A stretch of 33,802 nucleotides of DNA, from the NCBI GenBank assembly GCA_027452045.1, contig DAIDHH010000062.1:1-33802 (forward strand), read 5' to 3'. Below, in pieces: positions 1 through 7,972 of this stretch. The notes beneath the pieces are model-generated. The model was not told the DNA's origin and did no database searches. It saw only the letters and a list, made by a program, of their open reading frames with translations. Origin of the DNA: Gammaproteobacteria bacterium. GTDB taxonomy: Bacteria; Pseudomonadota; Gammaproteobacteria; Steroidobacterales; Steroidobacteraceae. Position 1 is the first letter of the stretch. Every line of letters begins with the position of its first letter. A program made the position numbers and the translations under genes.

Positions 1-1846
1 TAGACTTTTCCGGCCTCAGATCCGGGTTCGCCCCCACTCTGATCAGGACCGCCTCCGTATTCCCGTGGCTTCCCGGATACGGAGAATTGAACAGCTCCGC
101 CTGACTGGCACCGTACAACTCATAGAAGTTCGGGGCCCGGAATGACGAACTGACCGTGCCCCGAAATCGCAGACCGCGTGCCGGTTGCCATGCCAATCCG
201 GCCATGGGATTCAATGATGACCCGAAATCGCTGTAATGCTCGTATCTGCCTGCGAGATCCGCGCTGAGCAGGGGGCCGCGGCTCGGATCCTGTCGCCCGG
301 CCCAGAGCGGTATTCTTGATTCGACATATATTGCGTCGACCGTCCGTTTTTCGTCGAGGTTGCTCTCGGAGACGAACACCCCTGTGTAGCGGCTGGAAAA
401 TGACTCGCGACGCACCTCGGCGCCTATTGCGCCGCGGGCGACTCCAGATCTCAGACGGAGAATGGGCCCGTCCGCACCGACCGATGCAGTCAGCAATCGT
501 GAGCGCCCGCGTTCTGTGCCGAACACGTCATCGAGTGCATCACGGCTTTCCCCATATCGGAGCCGCATGTGCCCGTGCCATTGGGTCCCCAGCGCACTGG
601 CTGCCTCGATTCCGGCAGAGTATTCGCGCGAATGGGCATCAGAGCCGACCAGAATTCCGGCGTAGGGGAATGCGTTGTGGGTCCGCCGCTGCTCATAGAA
701 CAGATCGCCCTCCAGGCTGGCATTAACGCCGATGTTCTGCGTGGCCGTCACATAGAGGTTGTTTTGCGTCGAATCCGGCAGCAGCGAATATGGCCCGGCG
801 GAACTGCTGAAATTCCGATCGCCTGCGGACAGCGCAGTGCGCTTGTGAAACTCGTACGCGGCGAACAGATCTCCACCAGTCCAGCTCATGCCGACGGACT
901 GGGCGGCCCGGTAGTCCTTGAGACCACCCCGGGTCACCGACCCATATTCCAGGGATGTTTCGGCACCCTGCTCGTGCGATCGAAGGACGTAGTTCACGAC
1001 ACCGCCGATCGCATCCGCGCCGTAGATGGCCGAAGCACCGCCCGTCAGCACATCGATTCGCCTGATCGCGCTGATCGGAATGACTGAGATGTCCGTGAAC
1101 GCCCCTCGCGTCCCACTGGGCGCGAGGCGATGCCCGTTCACCAGCACGAGGGTGGAGTCGAATCCCAGTCCGTCCAGGTCCACCGCGGCGCCGTTGGAAA
1201 TGTTTCCCGAGTCATTTTCAGCGCCGAGATCGTAGGCTTGGCCCGACCCCACCGACGCGAAGTTCTCTGGCAGCGCATCCATCACCTGCTCAACGGACTG
1301 ATAGCCGGATGCTTCGATGTCCCGGCGCGTGATGGTGATGATGGGAGCCGAGGGAGGCGGTCCGCCACGGATGTGAGAGCCGGTCACCACCACTTCCTGC
1401 AGGGCTATTGCCTGAATGGGGCGGTGCGGGCGCGCGGACTCGTGGCCCGTCGGACCGGAATCGCCTGCGGCGTGCTCCTTCAGAGGCACGATTTTCACGC
1501 CATCGCGCTGCCGGATGAATCCCAGACCCGAGTTCTCGAGAAGCTCGTGGAGGGCTTCGTGCTCGGTCATTTTCCCGTGCAGACCGGGAGTGCTCAGGTG
1601 CCGCGTCAGGGACGCGGAGAACATGATCTGTACATGGGCCTGCAGGGCGAACTGCAGGAGCGCATGGCTTAGAGGCTGTGCGGGGATGTCGAACCGGATG
1701 ACCGGACTCAGATCATGCGCCAGGACGCGGTGACACGGCATCCAGCCGGCGAGCGCAAGAAGGGCGATGCACGCCGCGCGAGCCTGTAGTAGCGGACGTC
1801 TTCGATCTCTACGGGATCCTCGCCGAGCGTTGCCGACAGATGTCAT
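1..1846 (-). CDS. TonB-dependent outer-membrane receptor with STN signalling domain (3' end outside window)
   Basis: The reading frame is open from the ATG at 1846 to the window edge (615 codons) with no stop, so the C-terminal barrel is missing. A G-rich Shine-Dalgarno lies 7 nt upstream; a second ATG at 1852 is in frame but sits almost on it. The order is an Arg-rich signal peptide (about 1-42), an STN domain (about 46-110, starting IRFDIPAQPLSHALLQFA), a TonB-box-like LQEVVVTGS, a plug domain with LVLVNGHRL and GGASAIYGADAIGGVVNYVL, then barrel strands. STN-bearing receptors signal through FecR to a FecI-type sigma factor, and both genes lie directly upstream. The substrate (siderophore, haem, glycan or other) cannot be read from the sequence. 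Confidence 0.93.
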   Translation of the reverse strand, partial: MTSVGNARRGSRRDRRRPLLQARAACIALLALAGWMPCHRVLAHDLSPVIRFDIPAQPLSHALLQFALQAHVQIMFSASLTRHLSTPGLHGKMTEHEALHELLENSGLGFIRQRDGVKIVPLKEHAAGDSGPTGHESARPHRPIQAIALQEVVVTGSHIRGGPPPSAPIITITRRDIEASGYQSVEQVMDALPENFASVGSGQAYDLGAENDSGNISNGAAVDLDGLGFDSTLVLVNGHRLAPSGTRGAFTDISVIPISAIRRIDVLTGGASAIYGADAIGGVVNYVLRSHEQGAETSLEYGSVTRGGLKDYRAAQSVGMSWTGGDLFAAYEFHKRTALSAGDRNFSSSAGPYSLLPDSTQNNLYVTATQNIGVNASLEGDLFYEQRRTHNAFPYAGILVGSDAHSREYSAGIEAASALGTQWHGHMRLRYGESRDALDDVFGTERGRSRLLTASVGADGPILRLRSGVARGAIGAEVRRESFSSRYTGVFVSESNLDEKRTVDAIYVESRIPLWAGRQDPSRGPLLSADLAGRYEHYSDFGSSLNPMAGLAWQPARGLRFRGTVSSSFRAPNFYELYGASQAELFNSPYPGSHGNTEAVLIRVGANPDLRPEKS

Positions 1847-2060
1847 ACCCATACCCCCCGTTGTTCCTGGACGAACGACACACCGCGCGAACGCGGGTCG
1901 AGTTGGTGTTTCAATGCAATCGAGTCGATCAGAGCTCGATCTGATTGGAAGACGGTTCGCGATGGGAGACGTGAAGCAGTTGGCGTCAGAACCTGACGTG
2001 CGCGATCCACGCAAGAGGTGACGTGACGCTTGAGGTTCGTGAAAGCACTCGCCCGCTCGG

Positions 2061-3173
2061 TCAGCGGAGGAGTCCCGGACGTGGTGCCTGGTTGGGCCGC
2101 GGGGCGTTCGGAGCACGACTGTGGATGCCGATGGAGGAGCCGGCTTCCGCGACCGCAACCGGGAAGATGGTGCTCAAGCCGTTCAGCCAGTCCTGGATTC
2201 CGTTCTCGTAGATGAGGCCGCTGAACCGCAGCCGCCCCGCCCGGGGGCCGATGGTGATGCGCCGGGACCAGTAGCGTCCGATGTTCTCGACGACGTAGCG
2301 CAGAGGCACCCCGTTGAAGATCAGCTGCCCGTGCGCCCAAGCGGTGGCCGCCTGAGCGCTCACATGGGTGACGGGGCCGATATTGCCGAGGTCGGAATAG
2401 CTGAGCGCCTCTCCCCGTACCATGCGTACGGCGGGCGGATGTCGTGTCCTTGTTCCCGGATGGACGGTCCGCCTCGGCGCGGCATCAGGCATGGCCGAGA
2501 CTTCCACCGTGCCGCCGATCACGGTGACGACGACCCGATCGGAATCCCGATCCACGACGAAGGAAGTCCCGAGAGCGGTGATCGTGCCGTGCCCGGCTTT
2601 CACGCTGAACGGCTGACTCGCAATGTCCGTGTCGCGGAACCACGCCTCTCCGTGGAGCAGTCGCAGGGCGCGACGATGGGCGGTGAGCTCGGCGGTCAAC
2701 CGGGTCCGGGCGCCGAGCGTCACCGTCGATCCGTCGCTCAGATGGATGGTTTCCAGCTGTCCGACAGCGGTCTCGTACACCATCGCCCGCGGCCCGGCCG
2801 CTCGCGTCCCTGCCCAGCGCACTCGAAGCGCGAGCACCGCGCATGCCAGGGCGGCGCCGGCGAGCAGCACGCCCGCCGCTGCCTTGATCCATCCGAAGGG
2901 GGGTGAGCGGGCTCTCCCGGCGCCTGGGTCGCCGGGATCGGCGTCGGCGTCCTTCGGGCGCCCGTGCCGTTGGCAATAGGCGTCCCGGTCCTCGAGCAGC
3001 TGGCTGATCTGCTCGAAGATCCTGCGATTCTTCGGCTGCGAATACCACCGCCGCCACTCGGACAGCCTGGCGTCCGTCCATTCCATGTCGGAGCCCTCGT
3101 GCAGTGTTGCGTGCCACTCGAGCGCCTCCAGCCAAAGGCCGGCGCACGGCCATTGCGCCAAGTCCTCGCTCAC
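2061..3173 (-). CDS. FecR-family anti-sigma / signal-transducing inner-membrane protein
   Basis: A 370-residue protein if it starts at GTG 3173, chosen because that GTG overlaps the sigma-factor stop (GTGA), a usual translational coupling. A longer in-frame version would overlap the sigma gene by more than 160 nt. The N-terminus resembles DUF4880 (EALEWHATLHEG, then EWRRWYSQPKNRRIFEQ). One membrane span follows at about 93-115. The periplasmic FecR domain contains HLSDGSTVTLGARTRL and GTSFVV. The C-terminus (LRYVVENIGRYW, FSGLIYENGIQDWLNGL) resembles the STN-like tail of FecR proteins. Family knowledge: FecR relays receptor occupancy to its sigma factor. Confidence 0.9.
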   Translation of the reverse strand: MSEDLAQWPCAGLWLEALEWHATLHEGSDMEWTDARLSEWRRWYSQPKNRRIFEQISQLLEDRDAYCQRHGRPKDADADPGDPGAGRARSPPFGWIKAAAGVLLAGAALACAVLALRVRWAGTRAAGPRAMVYETAVGQLETIHLSDGSTVTLGARTRLTAELTAHRRALRLLHGEAWFRDTDIASQPFSVKAGHGTITALGTSFVVDRDSDRVVVTVIGGTVEVSAMPDAAPRRTVHPGTRTRHPPAVRMVRGEALSYSDLGNIGPVTHVSAQAATAWAHGQLIFNGVPLRYVVENIGRYWSRRITIGPRAGRLRFSGLIYENGIQDWLNGLSTIFPVAVAEAGSSIGIHSRAPNAPRPNQAPRPGLLR

Positions 3174-3823
3174 CGGCGGCTCCCCGGTGCATCGGCCGCA
3201 TCGAGACAGCTCTGCAGGTATTGCAGAGCGCGCGCGACGTAGGTCTTGGCCATTCGGTCGCTGATGCGCATCTCGCGGCCCACTTCTTCGAACCGCAGAC
3301 CCTCCAGCACTCGAAGTCGGAACGCATCGAGGCACCGGGGCGGCAGCTCATCGATGGCGCGTTCCACGATGGCCAGCCGCTGACGCGCCTCGACCACCCG
3401 CTCCGCCGAGGGCTCGAGCCCCTCACCGAGACCCTCGACGCCGGCGAATCGGTCACGGACCGCGCGACGACGCCTGCCGTCGATCGCCAGATTGGCGGCG
3501 ACGCGCCAAAGGTAGCCGGCGAGAAAGCTGATCGGCCCCTGGGTGTCGAGCGCCAGGAGCTTGGCGTAGGCCTCCTGCGCGACTTCCCGGGCTTCCTCCT
3601 GCGATCCGGTGCGGGCCATCAGGAATCGCACGAGCGCCGCGTGATGGTTCCGCGCGATATCGGCCAGCGCCTGGGCGCGGCCCTCATTCGGCGTCACGGC
3701 ACCCACGTCCGGCGTCGGCGGCTCGCAGATCGCCGGTATGCTCTCGCGCTCGGCGCTGGAGTCAGCGTTGCGCACGCCCTTCCCACCGCCGCACAGGAGA
3801 ACGGCCCGGACGTCCCGTCGCAT
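3170..3823 (-). CDS. ECF sigma factor, FecI-like
   Basis: 217 residues. A sigma-2 region (about 60-115) includes QEEAREVAQEAYAKLLAL and GYLWRVAANLAIDGRRRR. A sigma-4 region (about 150-205) includes AIDELPPRCLDAFRLRVLEG and FEEVGREMRISDRMAKTYVA, the usual FecI-type helix-turn-helix. About 45 N-terminal residues exceed the normal length, so a downstream GTG start is possible; the ATG at 3823 has a GGAG 4 nt upstream. It overlaps the FecR gene by 4 nt and lies 33 nt after the XRE gene, suggesting one transcript with FecR and perhaps the receptor. Confidence 0.92.
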   Translation of the reverse strand: MRRDVRAVLLCGGGKGVRNADSSAERESIPAICEPPTPDVGAVTPNEGRAQALADIARNHHAALVRFLMARTGSQEEAREVAQEAYAKLLALDTQGPISFLAGYLWRVAANLAIDGRRRRAVRDRFAGVEGLGEGLEPSAERVVEARQRLAIVERAIDELPPRCLDAFRLRVLEGLRFEEVGREMRISDRMAKTYVARALQYLQSCLDAADAPGSRR

Positions 3824-3856
3824 GGCGCTCCGCCATCGCCCCCCGATCCCTCTGCA

Positions 3857-4159
3857 TCACCGATACCCTTCCTCGGCCTCTCGAAGAATCACCCACAGCG
3901 GTTCCTTCAATCCCTTGGCCACCCGCTCGAGTGTCGTCAGCCGCAAGTCCCTGCGCCCTCGCTCGATGAACCCATACTGTGCGCGGTGCATTCCGATGTG
4001 ATCCGCGAATGTTTCCTGACTGAAGCGGGTCGCCTCGCGGTGACGCCGGATGACCTCAGCGAGACGCATCTGCAGCCGGGCGCGGTTGCCTTCCATAATA
4101 CGACTCTGACAGCAGCCCGTTTCCGTGACCATGCTCAAGTTGGCAGGCGCAAACGGCAT
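3857..4159 (-). CDS. XRE-family helix-turn-helix regulator
   Basis: 100 residues from ATG 4159, or 79 from the internal ATG at 4096 (MEGNRARLQ). The short form begins right at the conserved domain, but the upstream ATG has the better AGGAG, although 15 nt away. The HTH is the Cro/C1 type: RLAEVIRRHREATRFSQETF, then ADHIGMHRAQYGFIERGRRD, then LTTLERVAKGLKEPL. Length and content resemble small stand-alone controllers. It lies 33 nt upstream of the ECF sigma gene on the same strand, so it may control this surface-signalling operon or itself. Target unknown. Confidence 0.85.
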   Translation of the reverse strand: MPFAPANLSMVTETGCCQSRIMEGNRARLQMRLAEVIRRHREATRFSQETFADHIGMHRAQYGFIERGRRDLRLTTLERVAKGLKEPLWVILREAEEGYR

Positions 4160-4569
4160 CGCCTACTTTCTTTTCTCCTGACGGACATGCGGCACGACCG
4201 ACGATCCTCCACCGCTCTTCATCTATCAACGGTATACAACTTGACCAACAGACTCAACACTCACGCTGAAATCATTGCTGATCTACGGACGTGAACGACA
4301 CGCTGCGCCGACCTCGGATCGCTCGCGAGCGGCGCCAAAGGCGTTGACAGCCTCAACCCTCGACGTAGTGAGATCACGGACACGAAGACCCCGCGAGGCA
4401 CAAAACGACCCCCCGGTCAAGCCGCAAAATGACGCAAATTGGTCACATATGCAGGGTTATTTCCCGGCCTGAGTCGATCTACACTCGCCCCGGACCTGCT
4501 TCAGGGGCTGATGTTGTGCGGTCAAACTGCGATCATCGGCATGTAGGGCATTCACATGGGATGGGAAAC
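4160..4569. other. Intergenic region between divergent XRE and hypothetical genes
   Basis: About 410 nt without a convincing gene, more AT-rich than its surroundings at 4195-4280 and 4425-4465. It should hold the promoter of the minus-strand XRE-sigma-FecR set, but no good -35/-10 pair is evident there. A possible plus-strand promoter is listed separately. Confidence 0.5.
4457..4485 (+). promoter_or_regulatory. Possible sigma-70 promoter for the 4570 gene
   Basis: TTATTT, 17 nt, then TACACT. The -10 is reasonable, the -35 weak. It would give a leader of about 80 nt. Confidence 0.3.
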
Positions 4570-5058
4570 ATGAGCAAGAGGCGACGCGGGCACATTCTCG
4601 ATCTCCCCGAGTGGGAGTTGCCACGGCTGGATGACATCGAATACGAGCTGATCGAGAAGCTCGCGGCCATTGCGCGCCGAAAGGGCACCGAATCGGAATC
4701 CCTCGAGGATGGGTTCTCGTTTTACCTCCACGGCCGTCTGCGCAAAGTGGTGGAGTCCGCCGTGAACGAGACCATCGAGTACTGGCTGAAGGGGTTCGGC
4801 GACGGGCACAACGGCGATTGGCCGCAACTGTGCGTGGAGCTCCCCTACCTCGAGCGCGGGGAGAAGACCGAGCCGCTCACGCTCACCTACTGCGTGCAGA
4901 GCCGCCAGGACACGCGCACGGAGCTGAACCGCACGACGCTCGAAGACGTATTGTCCCGGATCCTGGAGGACGTGAGGCCCGAGGACCGGCTGGCGTCCCG
5001 CGCAAGAACCGTCGCGGCCCGATTGCACGAGCTCGCCGACCGGATCGAAGCGCTCTAG
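4570..5058 (+). CDS. Hypothetical protein, 162 residues
   Basis: I do not recognise a family. The start at 4570 (MSKRRRG) was chosen because coding-like composition begins there; an in-frame ATG three codons earlier (4561) is also possible. The protein is acidic and soluble, with no signal peptide or membrane span. It has a helical, charged N-terminus (LDDIEYELIEKLAAIARRKG), a middle with EYWLKGFGDG and a helical C-terminal end (RTVAARLHELADRIEAL). It converges with the YebC-like gene, and the two stops share CTAG at 5055-5058. High GC at third positions supports a real gene. Confidence 0.75.
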   Translation: MSKRRRGHILDLPEWELPRLDDIEYELIEKLAAIARRKGTESESLEDGFSFYLHGRLRKVVESAVNETIEYWLKGFGDGHNGDWPQLCVELPYLERGEKTEPLTLTYCVQSRQDTRTELNRTTLEDVLSRILEDVRPEDRLASRARTVAARLHELADRIEAL

Positions 5059-5621
5059 CAGGACCGCGCACCGATCAGCTCGGCGTTCGTGTATACATCG
5101 CACACGTCATCGAGCTCGGTCAGCGCTTCGACGAGCGACACCATGTGACGGGCCGCCTCGCCGCCCAAGGTCGCAGTGATGGCGGCGCGCTCGGTCACCT
5201 CGGCGTTGAGCGGCGCGAAGCCCGCTCGTCGCAGCTCGGCGCAGACGGCATCGAAGTCCCGCGGATCGGTCAGTACCTCGATCGAGCACTCTCGACCGAT
5301 CACGGCTTCCGCGCCGGCCGAGAGCGCCGCCGTGGTGAGCCATTGCGGACTCGGTCCCGCGCGATAGCGCAACACGCCGACGTGATCGAAAAGGTAGCCC
5401 ACCGAGCCCTCGGCCCCCAGATACCCGCCGTGCTCACGGAATGAGCGCCTCAGACGCGCCCGGGTGTCCTCGGGGTCGTCCGTACGGCAGTCGACGAGCA
5501 GCGCCGACCCGCCTGGGCCATAGCCCTCGTAGCGCACGCACCTCGAGCGCTCATCGCAAGGCACCCCGGCGCGCAAGCCCTTGACGTGCTGAACATTCGC
5601 CCACTGTGGATCGCTGGTCAT
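5055..5621 (-). CDS. YebC/TACO1-family protein lacking most of domain 1
   Basis: 188 residues; YebC proteins are usually about 240-250. The first 15 residues match the family start (QWANVQHVKG against the usual WANI-HRKG). The chain then jumps almost directly to the domain-2 motif VRYEGYGPGGSALLVDC. About 65 residues of the N-terminal helical domain are therefore absent. The rest is family-like: HGGYLGAEGSVGYLF, SIEVLTDPRDFDAV, NAEVTERA and TELDDVCDVYTNAELI. Family members act as DNA-binding regulators or as translation factors for difficult motifs. With domain 1 mostly missing the role here is uncertain. The frame is intact, so it is not an obvious pseudogene. Confidence 0.85.
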   Translation of the reverse strand: MTSDPQWANVQHVKGLRAGVPCDERSRCVRYEGYGPGGSALLVDCRTDDPEDTRARLRRSFREHGGYLGAEGSVGYLFDHVGVLRYRAGPSPQWLTTAALSAGAEAVIGRECSIEVLTDPRDFDAVCAELRRAGFAPLNAEVTERAAITATLGGEAARHMVSLVEALTELDDVCDVYTNAELIGARSC

Positions 5622-5724
5622 CTCAGGCGAGTCGCCGCCAAACTCGCGCTCCCGCGCTGGAAACGACCGGTATGATAGCCGTAAGGCGCCCTTTGAGACA
5701 TTAGATTAATCAGGCACTTAGCCC

Positions 5725-7845
5725 GTGGAGACGACGCAGCGCTGTCCCCCAGAGCTTCTCGAGGCGATCTCGGCGGCCCGGCGCGAGATCCTGGACGGCG
5801 CTGCGCTGGCGCCTGAAGGGCTTGCCGAAGCCGCCGAGGCGGCCGAAATCCTGGGGGCACTCACCGGGGATGTGGATCTCGCCAAGGCTGTGCTGGTTCA
5901 GGCCGCCCTCGCCCAGGGCGTCAGCGCCGAGTCCCTCGCCTCCAGGGTGGGCCCCGCGGCGAGTGAGATTGCCGCGGCGCTCTCGAGACTCGGGGAGATC
6001 GGCCTCGGTCCGCATTGGTCGCCCGCGCAAGGCCTGTCAGCGCGCCAGGCCGAGACGCTGCGCAAGATGCTGCTTGCGGTCGTGAGCGATCCAAGGCTGA
6101 TCCTCGCCAGGCTGGCCGAGCAGTTGGTGAGCCTGCGCCATGCCCGCGAGGCATCGCCCGAGACGCGCGAGCGGCTCGCGCTCGAGGCGCGAGCGATCTT
6201 TGGACCGCTCGCCAACCGCTTGGGCGTCTGGCAGCTGAAGTGGGAAATCGAGGATCTGTCCTTCCGCTACCTAGAGCCCGAGGACTATCGGCGCATCGCC
6301 ACCGCGCTCAACGAGCGGCGCAGCGATCGTGAGCGCTACATCGAGGCGCTCTGCCACGCCGTGCGCAGCGAGCTCGAGAAGGCCGGCATCAGGGCCCAGG
6401 TGACCGGGCGTCCCAAGCACATGTACAGCATCTACAGGAAGATGCAGCGCAAGCACCTCGAGTTCGAGCAGCTCTTCGATGTGCGCGCGGTGCGCATCAT
6501 CGTCGAGTCGATCCCCGATTGCTACGCAGCGCTCGGGGTGGTGCACGGCCTGTGGACCTATCTCCCCGGCGAGTTCGATGACTACATCGCCACGCCCAAG
6601 GGCAACTTCTACCGCTCCATCCACACGGCGGTGATCGGACCGGAGGGCAAGAGCGTTGAGGTTCAGATCCGCACCCGCGAGATGCATGAGCACGCCGAGC
6701 TCGGCGTGGCCGCGCACTGGACATACAAGGAAGGCGGCGCCGCGGATACGCAGTACCAGCGCAAGATCGAGTGGGTGCGCCGCCTGCTCGAGCCGAGCCG
6801 CGAGGGTCCGGATGCGGATCGCGAGTTCCTCGAGCAGGTGAGCGCGGAGCTCTTCCAGGACCGCGTGTACGTGCTGACTCCCAAGGGCGAGGTCATCGAC
6901 CTGCCCCATGACGCGACACCACTCGATTTCGCCTACACCCTGCACACCTCGCTCGGCCATCGCTGCCGGGGCGCTAAGGCGAATGGCCGCATCGTGCCCC
7001 TCACCCACGTCCTCGCCAACGGCGAGGTGGTCGAGATCATCACCGCCAAGCAGGAGGCGCCGAGCCGCGACTGGCTCGCCCCCGAGCTCGGCTTCCTCGT
7101 CTCCGGGCGCAATCGCGCCAAGGTGCGCGCGTGGTTTCGCAAGCTCGATGCGGCCGACAACCGCGGCGCGGGACGGCTCATCGCGGAGCGGGAGCTCGGC
7201 AAGCTCGGGGTTGGAGCGCAACAGCTGCCTCGGCTCATCGAGGAGCTCAAGGCGCACGATGCGGATCATTTCCACCAGCTGCTCGGAGAGGGCGAGATCA
7301 CGGTGGCGCAGCTCACGCATGCCGCGGAAAGGCTGCTGGGCTCTCTGAGGCAGCCCCAGGCGCCCGCCCCGAAGCGCACGCGCGGCGCACGAGCAGGCTC
7401 ACCGGTAGAGATCGAAGGCGTCGGGGACCTGCCGATCACGCTTGCTCGGTGCTGCTCGCCGTTGCGGCCGCAGCCCATCGTCGGTTATGTCACCGTGGGA
7501 CGCGGAGTGACCATCCACCGCGCCAACTGCCCGGGCTTTGTCCGGATGCGCTCGGTCAGGCCAGAGCGCGTGCTGAAGGTCGAGTGGAGCGTCCATGAGG
7601 CGCAGCAGCTGCCCGTCGAGATCTCCGTCCAGGCCTACGACCGCCGCGGACTCATCCGCGATCTGACCGATGTGCTCGCCATGGAGCGGCTGAGCATCCA
7701 GGCCATGAACACCACGACCGATCCTGCCGCTGGAGTCGCAAACGTGCACCTCACGGTGGGGATCGGCGATCAGGAGCAGCTTGCTCGGGTGCTACAGCGT
7801 CTCGCGGCGGTGCCGAACGTGACGGCGGCTCAACGGGTCCGTTAG
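5725..7845 (+). CDS. relA: RelA-type (p)ppGpp synthetase
   Basis: 706 residues from GTG 5725; an in-frame TAG two codons upstream excludes a longer start. The N-terminal hydrolase-like domain has lost its His-Asp pair (VLVQAALAQGV near 56-65), so it should not hydrolyse (p)ppGpp. The synthetase domain (about 220-335) has GRPKHMYSIYRKMQ, FDVRAVRI, YIATPKGNFYRSIHT and VEVQIRT. EFDD at 283-286 is the ExDD signature of monofunctional RelA rather than SpoT. Then come TGS (about 379-440), a helical region, a zinc-finger CC...H...C (Cys576, Cys577, His598, Cys602) and ACT (about 629-706). Family role: ribosome-associated stringent-response synthesis of pppGpp from ATP and GTP/GDP. Confidence 0.96.
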   Translation: METTQRCPPELLEAISAARREILDGAALAPEGLAEAAEAAEILGALTGDVDLAKAVLVQAALAQGVSAESLASRVGPAASEIAAALSRLGEIGLGPHWSPAQGLSARQAETLRKMLLAVVSDPRLILARLAEQLVSLRHAREASPETRERLALEARAIFGPLANRLGVWQLKWEIEDLSFRYLEPEDYRRIATALNERRSDRERYIEALCHAVRSELEKAGIRAQVTGRPKHMYSIYRKMQRKHLEFEQLFDVRAVRIIVESIPDCYAALGVVHGLWTYLPGEFDDYIATPKGNFYRSIHTAVIGPEGKSVEVQIRTREMHEHAELGVAAHWTYKEGGAADTQYQRKIEWVRRLLEPSREGPDADREFLEQVSAELFQDRVYVLTPKGEVIDLPHDATPLDFAYTLHTSLGHRCRGAKANGRIVPLTHVLANGEVVEIITAKQEAPSRDWLAPELGFLVSGRNRAKVRAWFRKLDAADNRGAGRLIAERELGKLGVGAQQLPRLIEELKAHDADHFHQLLGEGEITVAQLTHAAERLLGSLRQPQAPAPKRTRGARAGSPVEIEGVGDLPITLARCCSPLRPQPIVGYVTVGRGVTIHRANCPGFVRMRSVRPERVLKVEWSVHEAQQLPVEISVQAYDRRGLIRDLTDVLAMERLSIQAMNTTTDPAAGVANVHLTVGIGDQEQLARVLQRLAAVPNVTAAQRVR

Positions 7846-7885
7846 GCAATTGACAGCACCCGACGGTATGACTGGCCCGCGCGGG

Positions 7886-7914
7886 CGCGGGCTCGGATTC
7901 ACTTCGAGCCCGCG
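7886..7914. terminator. Hairpin between convergent relA and lpd
   Basis: Perfect 10-bp inverted repeat CGCGGGCTCG / CGAGCCCGCG with a 9-nt loop, 40 nt after the relA stop and about 60 nt beyond the lpd stop. No U-tract on either side, so it may be a weak bidirectional terminator or a 3'-end stabiliser. Confidence 0.6.
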
Positions 7915-7972
7915 TGTGCAGACGAACCGATAGGCGTGCCCGCTCGCCGCCCCGGGAGCGGCCGCGAGGCAA

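Noticed and set aside
7850-7855. TTGACA as a promoter -35
   Set aside because: Lies between convergent genes, and no -10 occurs at 16-18 nt downstream.
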